From NCBI GenBank assembly GCA_003240775.1, contig QFNI01000061.1, forward strand, positions 1-20,504: 20,504 nucleotides of DNA, written 5' to 3'. This DNA is from Mesorhizobium amorphae. GTDB lineage: Bacteria > Pseudomonadota > Alphaproteobacteria > Rhizobiales > Rhizobiaceae. The notes under the pieces were generated by a model. It was not told where the DNA came from and did no database searches. It saw only the letters and a list, made by a program, of their open reading frames with translations. The position numbers and the translations under genes were made by a program. Of the stretch, positions 14,274 through 20,504 are shown piece after piece (the first letter of the stretch is position 1; each line of letters opens with the position of its first letter).

Positions 14274-16817
14274 TCAACCGCCGCTGATCGCGTTCAGGTC
14301 GCGACCGACAACCCGGCGGTATCCGGAGGTCATCCCGTTGCCCAAGCTTCCGGCTGCGGAGCCGACCCCCCTGCCCACGTTGCCGACGACCGGGGTCACC
14401 CCCTTGTAGACCGCGGCCGAACCGGCGACCATGGCGGCCTTCGCGGAACCGACGTCGCCGGTCTGCAGGCTGGCGTCAGACCCCATCCAGCGCATCACCC
14501 GGCCGGGGAAGTCCGACACGAGGGAGAAGCTGCGCTCGATGACGAAGATATACATCGCCACAAGCATGACGGGGACGATCACCAGGGAGGCCGCCTTGAC
14601 CATGAGCCCCCCGGACAGGACGCCGATCATGGCCTGGGTGATGCCCGTGGACAGGATGTCGGTCGTGATCCGGAAGATCATCATGCTCACGAGGAAGCCG
14701 AAGACCATCAGGATCGGCGTCATGAGAAGGGTGAGCAGCATCAGCCAGCCGCGCTCCCCGGCGGGGCCGGAGATGCCCTCCCCGTCGAGCCGCATGTGCG
14801 AGATGGCCCAGAGGTTGACGGCGATGACCGCCTCGACCACCAGCAGGAAATACCCCGTCACCGCCATGACCCAGAAGAAGAACGGGGTCATCGGCAGGAT
14901 GATGGCGAGCGCCGCGCCGGCGGTGATGATGATGGCGGAGGCGGAGGCCACGTAGGAGAACGCCTTCCCGGCGGTGTCAGAGAAGGCGGGGGCGATGACC
15001 GAGGCGGCGCCCGCCGCGGCGCCGGCGCCGAACGTCAGGCCGCCGCCGACGTCCATCATCAGGTTCCCGAGATCCACGACGCCGACCATCGGGTCGGCGG
15101 TTCGCGCCGGATCGAGATACTTGACCATCATGATGACGCTGTTGGACAGGAACGTGCCGAAACGGGACTCGGACGAATCGGACGTGATCCCCTCCCGGAG
15201 ATCGGCCCCGATCGCCGGGGCCAGGTCGAAGTTCATCGCCGCGAGCCCGGTGGTCGCCTCGGCGAATCCGCGCTCGTAACGGCGGTAGACCGCGGCGCGC
15301 TCTTCGGTGCTGCCCGGGACGATGCCGGAGATCGAGGTCTGCTGGTCGAGATATTCCCGCGTCGATCCCGCTTCCGGCGAGAGGCTGATGACGTCCGCTC
15401 CCAGGTTCGCGGACGCCTTGGCGCTGAACAGGGAGGCGATCTCTCCGTTCATGCGGGTGATGGTCATATACCAGGACCCGGCACCGATCCAGCCCTCGCC
15501 GTAGCACACCGAACCGGCGTTTCCGTCGGCGCCGCTCTCGCCGGAGACGCAGTCCCCGGTGATCCGCTGAACCAGCCGGTCACGCGCGTAGGCGCGGCTG
15601 TCGCTCGTCGAGCCGACCGCCTTCCGGAGAATGGCCTGGTTGCCGGCCGCGATGGAGGCGTTGGCCTGGGCGAGCGACTCGGCGATCAGCTGCGTGTTGC
15701 GCGGCACGTAGGTCTCGTCGCGGGACAGGACGCGCTCGACCACGCTTTCGCCGGCGGATCCGCCGGCGCGGACGTTCCACGCGGCGATGGCGTTCAGGTC
15801 ATCCTGAAGCCGGGCCATCGGCTCGTAGGTGTTCCGGGAGAACAGGGAGATCACGTCCTGCACGTTGCGGACCTGGTCCATGGAGGTGATCTTCATCGTC
15901 AGGAAGTCCGGAAGGGGAGGCGCGGCGACGCTGCCGCACACCCCCTCACGGGTCAGGTTGCCGTCCTCGTCCTTCATGAAGGACATGTAGACGAGACGCG
16001 GCGAGACCGGGATGTGATCGTCCTCGGCGCCGAACATCCGGTCCAGGACGCTGCCCTGGCGGAAATTGCCCCAGCTGTGCTGCCTGCTGATGGTGCGGTT
16101 GTATTGACGGTGCTCCCAGACGACCTGGTTGCGAGCGACGGAATCCCGATTCTCGGAGGTGATATCCGCCACCGTGTCCTCGCGCCAGTTGGTGTATGCG
16201 GTGCAGGCGGCGTTCATATACATGTTGCGCGCCGTGCTCCCGTCGACGGCGGAGGGCGGGGCGGTGATCGGGGTCACGCCGCCGATGACCCGCTGCGCGC
16301 CGAAGGACCACACGTTCGAGGCCACGGCGGTGGCGCCGCGGGTCAGGAACCCGATTCCCAGCTCGCCCATGTTGTATCCGCCGACCCCGTAGATCGGGGT
16401 GAGCAGGACGGCCGCGAAGAACAGCCGGAACGGTGCCCAGAGGGAGGACCAGCGTTTGCCGAGGAACTCCCCCTCATGCGCGGACTGCACGATGCCGGAC
16501 GTGGCGTTCACGAAGAACAGGACCGCGGCCACGACGACGATGACCATGTTGAAGTAGCCGATGATGCTCGCGAGGATCGACGCGTCCCCGGTCCCGCCGC
16601 CGGTCAGCGGGTTCACGAAGAGCGGCCCGAATATCTGGTGCAGGTAAAGGTTCGTGTAGGCGTCGCCGCCCGACCTCAGGAACAGGTCGATGATCCCCTG
16701 CGGGTCGCTGTTCATCGCTGCCGGGGCCGCGGGGGCGTCGCCGGGGGCCGCCGACGCGAGGGTCGGGGTCAGGATGGCGAGGGCGAGCATGATCTTCGCC
16801 AACAGGTTCGTCTTCAT
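14274..16817 (-). CDS. dotA: DotA/TraY-family type IVB secretion membrane protein
   Basis: The 847-residue product begins with a signal peptide (MKTNLLAKIMLALAILTPTLASA). A first membrane helix (about 80-107, near YFNMVIVVVAAVLFFVNATSG) and a second (about 128-150) are followed by a large periplasmic domain of about 430 residues that includes Cys pairs. A cluster of five or so helices lies at about 590-780, with a short Gly-rich cytoplasmic end. The pattern NxxSGIVxxAHEGEFLGxRWSSLWAPxR after the first helix is characteristic of DotA/TraY. DotA is a polytopic inner-membrane component of the Dot/Icm and I-type conjugation channel. GGGGA precedes the start at 16817. It is divergent from the coupling-protein gene and followed by a hairpin. 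Confidence 0.9.
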   Translation of the reverse strand: MKTNLLAKIMLALAILTPTLASAAPGDAPAAPAAMNSDPQGIIDLFLRSGGDAYTNLYLHQIFGPLFVNPLTGGGTGDASILASIIGYFNMVIVVVAAVLFFVNATSGIVQSAHEGEFLGKRWSSLWAPFRLFFAAVLLTPIYGVGGYNMGELGIGFLTRGATAVASNVWSFGAQRVIGGVTPITAPPSAVDGSTARNMYMNAACTAYTNWREDTVADITSENRDSVARNQVVWEHRQYNRTISRQHSWGNFRQGSVLDRMFGAEDDHIPVSPRLVYMSFMKDEDGNLTREGVCGSVAAPPLPDFLTMKITSMDQVRNVQDVISLFSRNTYEPMARLQDDLNAIAAWNVRAGGSAGESVVERVLSRDETYVPRNTQLIAESLAQANASIAAGNQAILRKAVGSTSDSRAYARDRLVQRITGDCVSGESGADGNAGSVCYGEGWIGAGSWYMTITRMNGEIASLFSAKASANLGADVISLSPEAGSTREYLDQQTSISGIVPGSTEERAAVYRRYERGFAEATTGLAAMNFDLAPAIGADLREGITSDSSESRFGTFLSNSVIMMVKYLDPARTADPMVGVVDLGNLMMDVGGGLTFGAGAAAGAASVIAPAFSDTAGKAFSYVASASAIIITAGAALAIILPMTPFFFWVMAVTGYFLLVVEAVIAVNLWAISHMRLDGEGISGPAGERGWLMLLTLLMTPILMVFGFLVSMMIFRITTDILSTGITQAMIGVLSGGLMVKAASLVIVPVMLVAMYIFVIERSFSLVSDFPGRVMRWMGSDASLQTGDVGSAKAAMVAGSAAVYKGVTPVVGNVGRGVGSAAGSLGNGMTSGYRRVVGRDLNAISGG

Positions 16818-16848
16818 CTGGGAATCCCCGCGCAGGTCGTCGCCTCCG

Positions 16849-16876
16849 TTAATACCGTCAGCGGCGACATGGTCAA
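16849..16876 (-). promoter_or_regulatory. Candidate dotA promoter
   Basis: Leftward TTGACC (16876-16871; CTTGACC in full), 16 bp, TATTAA (16854-16849), about 32 bp upstream of the dotA ATG. Confidence 0.45.
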
Positions 16877-16914
16877 GGCCTCGCGTGGAATGCGTCCCGG
16901 GGACGCGCCGCCCC

Positions 16915-16942
16915 TTGACCGCCTCCCTCGCGGCGTCGTAAT
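16915..16942 (+). promoter_or_regulatory. Candidate promoter of the coupling-protein operon
   Basis: Rightward TTGACC (16915-16920; CTTGACC in full), 16 bp, CGTAAT (16937-16942), about 35 bp before ATG 16977. The -35 is the same as in the opposite dotA candidate; the -10 matches 4 of 6 positions. Confidence 0.35.
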
Positions 16943-16976
16943 CCTCCCGGGACCCGGTGAGGATGTCGTCTTGCCC

Positions 16977-17150
16977 ATGCTGAAAAGATCGCCGCTCGCC
17001 GATCCTCCTCCGCTTTTCGCCCAGGCGGCGCGGAACCGCAGGATCATGTGGATCATTCTGTGCGTCTTCTCCCTGCTCCTGGCCGGGGCGGTCCTGAGCG
17101 TCGTGTTCGAATTCGGCCCCGGCCGGATGGCCTGGTATCGGAGCGTCTGA
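16977..17150 (+). CDS. Small single-pass membrane protein, 57 aa
   Basis: ATG 16977 (MLKRSPLADPPPLF...) opens a 57-residue product with one strong membrane helix at about residues 25-46 (MWIILCVFSLLLAGAVLSVVF), a basic segment before it (AARNRR) and a short outside tail, so the N-terminus is probably cytoplasmic. TTG 16971 is an alternative start that lies nearer to the GTGAGG motif, and ATG 16869 would add 36 more residues without a ribosome-binding site. Its stop (17148-17150) is one base before the coupling-protein ATG, so the two are almost certainly translationally coupled. It may partner the coupling protein in the membrane, as small subunits do in other T4BSS, but I recognise no family. 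Confidence 0.6.
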   Translation: MLKRSPLADPPPLFAQAARNRRIMWIILCVFSLLLAGAVLSVVFEFGPGRMAWYRSV

Positions 17151-17151
17151 G

Positions 17152-20100
17152 ATGGCTCAGCTGAAAAATCGCGAATCAAACATGCCGGCGTCCGACGACG
17201 CGGTGAGCAGGCTTCGCGTCAACAGGTCCCTGCGCACCCCGTCAGAGCGGCTGATCTCCAGAATGAAGTCGCCCGGCGTCGTCAAGACGGTCCTGCTCGG
17301 CGGCGTCTCCACCATGGTGCTTTTCCCGACCGCGTGGATCGCCGCCTTCCCGGCGTCCCTCCTTTACATGGGATGGGCCGCCTCGAACTCGAAGTTTCAC
17401 CTGCCCTTCCGGATGGCCAAGTCCTGGGGCGGGATCGACTACAACATGCGTCACCCCGCTGAAGAATCGAAATTCCTGGAAGCCGATGCCATCCTTTGCC
17501 TCGGGATATCCCGCAGCTCGAGGGAGGAGCTCTGGATCACCAACGACGACGCCCGCCGTCACGGCTTCATCCTCGGGACCACCGGTTCCGGCAAGGCGCT
17601 CACGCACGACACGCTCGTCCTGACCCCGAAGGGGTATATGCGGCTCGGCGACCTGCTCCCGGGGGACCGGATCATGCACCCGAAGGGCGGGACGACCGAG
17701 GTCGTCTCCGTCCACCCGCAGGGCGAGGTGGAGAAGCTCGAGATCGTGTTCGAGGACGGGCGCCGCCTCCCCTGCTCCCCCGACCACCTCTGGGAGGTCG
17801 AGATCGAGGAGGTCGGCTTCGTGAAGGGTGAGGACGGAGCGGTCGTTCGCGACGAGAACGGGAAGGCGCTCACGGAGCGGCTGCGGTCCTTCCGCCCGAT
17901 GACCGCCCGCGACCTCGCCATCCTGATCGGCGTTCGTGGCGACGGGATCAGGATCCGCACCCCGCTGATCGAGCGGCTCGACCAGGATCCGCTCGGCGAC
18001 CACGTCGCCAACCTCGACGCGTGGCTGGGAGGAGGGGGCGTGTCCCCCTCCACGGTCGGGTCGCATGAGCAGCGCCTCGACGTGCTGAGGCGGCTGGTCG
18101 CGCGCGGCGCGGTCCGGAAGGACCCCGGCGGCCTGCGGGTCTGCGGCCTGGCGCCCAGGGAGGCGTCCGAGCTGAAGGCGGTCGCGCGTTCGGTCGGCGG
18201 CCGCGCCGCCACCTGGATCACTTCCGGAAGGATGTCACGCCTCCGCGAACGTGCGCGTTCCGCGCTCGGCGCCCCGCTGCGTTCCTCCGTTCGCGAGGGG
18301 CGGGCGCGCGGCAAGGACGTGGTGATGACCTTCCCGGGGATCGACGGGATGTTCCCCGGCGCCGAGCCCTTCAACGGGCTCGGGCCGCGGATCCTGTCCG
18401 TCGAGGCGACCGGGACGTCGGCGGAGATGTCCTGCATCCGGACCTGCCGCGACGACGGCCTGTTCGTGATCGAGGATCACGTGGTCACCCACAACACGGA
18501 GCTTCTCCTCGGCCTGGTCAGCCAGGCCATCATGTGGTCCTCCGGGTTCATGTTCATCGACGGCAAGGGGACGGCCGAGTTCTACACCCGCGCGTGGGAG
18601 CTGGCGAAACGGTTCGGGCGCGAGGACGACGTCCGGGTGCTGAACTTCACCGACGGCGGCGGCGACCCGGAGGCGCCGGCCGGCGGCCCCGCCTTCCAGT
18701 CCAACACGGCGAACCCGCTGACCAAGGGGGACAGCGAGCAGCTGATGAACATCCTCGTGTCGATCATGGGGGAGGGCGGCAAGGGAAACGACATGTGGAA
18801 GGACCGCGCCACCGCGATGGTGACCGCGAACATGAAGTGCATGGTCGAGATGCGGGACCGGGGGGAGCTTCCGCTCGACGTCAGCATCCTGCGCCGATAC
18901 ATGGCGCTCGGGCGCGGCTTCGACACCAACCTCCTCGGCGGGAAGAAGATCACCCGGCTCGAGGACGTGCCGGAACGCGCCTGGGAGGAGATGCGGACCC
19001 GCACCGGTATGATCGAGATCTTCCTGCGCGCCAAGCGCGGCGAGTTCTCCGCCGCGTCCGAGGACGCGATCCTGTCGTTCTTCGACTCCCTGCCGAGCTT
19101 CAACGAGGAGCTGGCGCTTCAGGGCAAGGCGCAGATCGACAAGTGCAACGAGCAGTTCAATTATCTCTACATGCAGCTCACCAAGCCGCTGTCGACCTTC
19201 GCCGACAGCTACCGGCACATCTTCATGACGCCGTTCGGCGAGGTCGACATGGCCGACGTGATGCTGAACCGGCGCATCCTGATCGTCCTGCTGCCCGCCC
19301 TTCAGAAGGCCAAGTCCGAGATGCAGAACTGCGGCAAGGTCGTGGTCAGCCTCGTGAAGATCATGATGGGCAACGCGTCCGGGGCGAAGCTCGACGGCGA
19401 CCGGTCCGACGTGGAGGCGTCCCCGACCAGGTCCATCTCCCCCTACATCGTCGTTCTCGACGAGGTCGGCTACTACATGGTCGACGGCATCGACGTCATG
19501 ATGGCGCAGGCGCGCTCGCTCGGGTTCATGATCATTCTGGCCGGTCAGGACATGGCCGCCATGCAGGCGGTCTCGAAGGAGATCTCGGAGATCACGGCCG
19601 CCAACGCGTCCGTCTTCGCCGCCGGCAAGTGCGTCGACGGCGGCCGGACCCTCGAGTTCATCCAGAAGGTTATCGGCAAGATGGAGGTTTCCGTTTACAG
19701 CGGTTACCAGATCCGTCGCGGCACCTTCACAGACACGCCGATCGTGAAGGACGAGATCTCGCTGAAGGAGATCGACCGGGTCTCCCTGAAGGAGCTGCAG
19801 GCGCTTCGGCCGGGGGAGTTCTTCTACCTGTTCGAGGGCGAGGTCATCCTGGCGAACACCTTCTACGTGGGCGGCATTCAGCGCAAGAACGACCGGTTCA
19901 CGGTCAACAAGTTCGTGCGGATCTCGTCGCCGATGACGAACATCCCGGGGCTGGACCAGACCCAGGAGCACCGGTTCATCTCCGAATACACCTCGTCGAT
20001 CATTTCCGCCATGGACGGGTTCCGCAACGGCGACCTGATCGACGCCTCGGAGCCGCCGCGAGATTCCCTCAACGTCGTCGCGGAGGCGGCGAGGGCGATG

Positions 20101-20504
20101 ACCGCGGCGCCGGGGCGCGCCGCGACTCTCAGGTGCTGGTCCGCCGCCGTCGCGGGTCTGCGCGCCGGATCCGCGGAGGAGCAGCCGGGGGACGTCTCGA
20201 TCTACGGGATTGACGAGCCGGACGTTGACGATCTCGGCGAATACGCCGATGACGCGCCCCGCCATGACCCGCTTGCGCGCGCAGGCCGGCGAGCCATCGC
20301 CGCCCCCGGGGACGACGCGCCGCCGCCGTTCTTCCCGGACCCGCGGGTCCCCGAATATGCCGATTTCCCCGCCGGCGGCCAAGACGACTACGGGGCTACC
20401 CGGCGCGGGCCGCGCGGGCGGAGGGACGACGCCATGTCCGAGGATCGCAAGGTGCTCGACGAGATGCTCAAGCAGCGTCGGCTGGCGGAGGCGGCGGCGC
20501 GGGC
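17152..20504 (+). CDS. dotL: DotL/IcmO/TrbC-type coupling ATPase with an intein in Walker A (3' partial)
   Basis: The open frame from ATG 17152 runs off the right edge. N-terminal membrane helices lie at about residues 44-77. Walker A, GTTGSGK(142-148), is interrupted after Lys by a 300-residue intein and resumes with T449-E-L-L-L. The exteins match DotL-type coupling proteins: GFMFIDGKGTAEFY and AKRFGREDDVRVLNF after the P-loop, and Walker B VVLDEVGYY with D770-E771 (precursor numbering). DotL/TrbC is the inner-membrane ATPase that brings substrates to the type IVB channel. After splicing at least 517 further precursor-free residues follow the P-loop, ending visibly in an acidic Pro/Gly-rich, then charged tail, the part that binds adaptors in DotL. 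Without splicing the nucleotide site is broken. Shadow frames on both strands should not be annotated here. Confidence 0.92.
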   Translation, partial: MAQLKNRESNMPASDDAVSRLRVNRSLRTPSERLISRMKSPGVVKTVLLGGVSTMVLFPTAWIAAFPASLLYMGWAASNSKFHLPFRMAKSWGGIDYNMRHPAEESKFLEADAILCLGISRSSREELWITNDDARRHGFILGTTGSGKALTHDTLVLTPKGYMRLGDLLPGDRIMHPKGGTTEVVSVHPQGEVEKLEIVFEDGRRLPCSPDHLWEVEIEEVGFVKGEDGAVVRDENGKALTERLRSFRPMTARDLAILIGVRGDGIRIRTPLIERLDQDPLGDHVANLDAWLGGGGVSPSTVGSHEQRLDVLRRLVARGAVRKDPGGLRVCGLAPREASELKAVARSVGGRAATWITSGRMSRLRERARSALGAPLRSSVREGRARGKDVVMTFPGIDGMFPGAEPFNGLGPRILSVEATGTSAEMSCIRTCRDDGLFVIEDHVVTHNTELLLGLVSQAIMWSSGFMFIDGKGTAEFYTRAWELAKRFGREDDVRVLNFTDGGGDPEAPAGGPAFQSNTANPLTKGDSEQLMNILVSIMGEGGKGNDMWKDRATAMVTANMKCMVEMRDRGELPLDVSILRRYMALGRGFDTNLLGGKKITRLEDVPERAWEEMRTRTGMIEIFLRAKRGEFSAASEDAILSFFDSLPSFNEELALQGKAQIDKCNEQFNYLYMQLTKPLSTFADSYRHIFMTPFGEVDMADVMLNRRILIVLLPALQKAKSEMQNCGKVVVSLVKIMMGNASGAKLDGDRSDVEASPTRSISPYIVVLDEVGYYMVDGIDVMMAQARSLGFMIILAGQDMAAMQAVSKEISEITAANASVFAAGKCVDGGRTLEFIQKVIGKMEVSVYSGYQIRRGTFTDTPIVKDEISLKEIDRVSLKELQALRPGEFFYLFEGEVILANTFYVGGIQRKNDRFTVNKFVRISSPMTNIPGLDQTQEHRFISEYTSSIISAMDGFRNGDLIDASEPPRDSLNVVAEAARAMTAAPGRAATLRCWSAAVAGLRAGSAEEQPGDVSIYGIDEPDVDDLGEYADDAPRHDPLARAGRRAIAAPGDDAPPPFFPDPRVPEYADFPAGGQDDYGATRRGPRGRRDDAMSEDRKVLDEMLKQRRLAEAAAR
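17596..18495 (+). other. Class 3 (WCT) intein inserted in Walker A of the coupling protein
   Basis: The intein is 300 residues long, from Ala1 (ALTHDTLVLTPKGYMRLGD...) to His299-Asn300, and the +1 residue is the Walker A Thr. N-splicing blocks are clear: block A DTLVLTPKGY, GDLLPGD, and block B CSPDHLW with His64 and Trp66. The C-terminal part has Cys280 (block F, in MSCIRTC) and Thr298-His299-Asn300 (block G). Non-nucleophilic residue 1 with Trp at B:12, Cys at F:4 and Thr at G:5 is the WCT signature of class 3 inteins, in which the block F Cys starts splicing. Between them lie about 180 residues with a LAGLIDADG-like segment LDAWLGGGGV (140-149) whose acidic residue is Gly, so homing activity is probably lost. 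Boundaries are firm because removal restores GTTGSGKTE exactly. Confidence 0.93.

Noticed and set aside
14268..17150. Long open frame of 960 codons on the plus strand
   Set aside because: It is the antisense of dotA, full of His/Arg/Asp/Gly-rich nonsense composition; only its last 57 codons (16977-17150), beyond dotA, make a sensible protein.
17596..18495. A domain insertion or frameshift instead of an intein in the coupling protein
   Set aside because: Block A, B, F and G motifs, terminal His-Asn and exact restoration of GTTGSGKTE leave little doubt that it is an intein.
18235..20382. 715-codon frame on the minus strand and 559-codon frame on the plus strand (18534-20213)
   Set aside because: Both are shadows of the coupling-protein gene, whose frame shows clear family motifs; the shadows have typical high-GC antisense composition.
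1..20504. CRISPR arrays, tRNA or rRNA genes, insertion sequences, oriT, integrase attachment sites
   Set aside because: None recognised: no regularly spaced repeats, no transposase or integrase frame, no cloverleaf-like sequence, and no relaxase gene to mark an oriT. Whole-element context would be needed for oriT.

Overview
The window is a very GC-rich stretch that looks alphaproteobacterial. Third codon positions are strongly G/C. The best promoter (14202-14230) has the CTTGAC-N17-CTATAT form known from rhizobial housekeeping promoters. The gene content is that of a conjugative plasmid or integrative conjugative element with an I-type (type IVB, Dot/Icm-like; R64/ColIb tra/trb-like) secretion system. 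No replication, partition, relaxase or oriT signals were seen, so plasmid versus ICE cannot be decided, and no genus is claimed.

Layout. (1) 1-5235: the tail of an unknown gene (1-213), then a leftward gene block read from 5235 down: PilM-like inner-membrane protein, PilV-like minor pilin/adhesin, an exported low-complexity protein, a TraW/IcmX-like exported coiled-coil protein, and an unknown protein. (2) 5394-6372: a rightward pair, an unknown small protein overlapped by a staphylococcal-nuclease-like protein with all key catalytic positions kept. (3) 7415-6373: a leftward pair, a Tat-signal DUF882/M15-like peptidoglycan hydrolase overlapping a TraX/IcmV-like two-helix membrane protein. (4) 7557-12997: a rightward operon of five genes joined by four successive 4-nt start/stop overlaps: RecJ-like exonuclease, small unknown protein, DsbC/TrbB-like disulfide isomerase, unknown protein, unknown exported protein. 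(5) 13073-13675: an unknown soluble protein followed by a strong intrinsic terminator. (6) 14169-13732: a four-helix membrane protein with a consensus-like promoter, placed just after DotA/TraY as exclusion genes are in R64. (7) 16817-14274: DotA/TraY. (8) 16977-20504: rightward, a 57-residue membrane peptide and then the DotL/IcmO/TrbC-type coupling protein, which runs off the right edge.

The most remarkable feature is inside the coupling protein. A 300-residue intein (17596-18495) sits exactly between Lys and Thr of the Walker A motif. It starts with Ala and carries the Trp/Cys/Thr (WCT) signature of class 3 inteins, with the Walker A Thr as the +1 splice residue. Its central region looks like a decayed LAGLIDADG endonuclease. 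The ATPase that feeds DNA or protein to the secretion channel should therefore be inactive until protein splicing occurs.

How the genes fit together (inference): DotA/TraY, TraW/IcmX-like and TraX/IcmV-like proteins belong to the envelope channel. PilM/PilV-like proteins belong to a thin pilus for mate recognition. The DUF882 hydrolase and DsbC-like protein serve channel assembly in the cell wall and periplasm. RecJ and the SNase-like protein act on DNA. No gene-free stretch exceeds 300 bases; the longest are 5236-5393 and 16818-16976, both divergent promoter regions.
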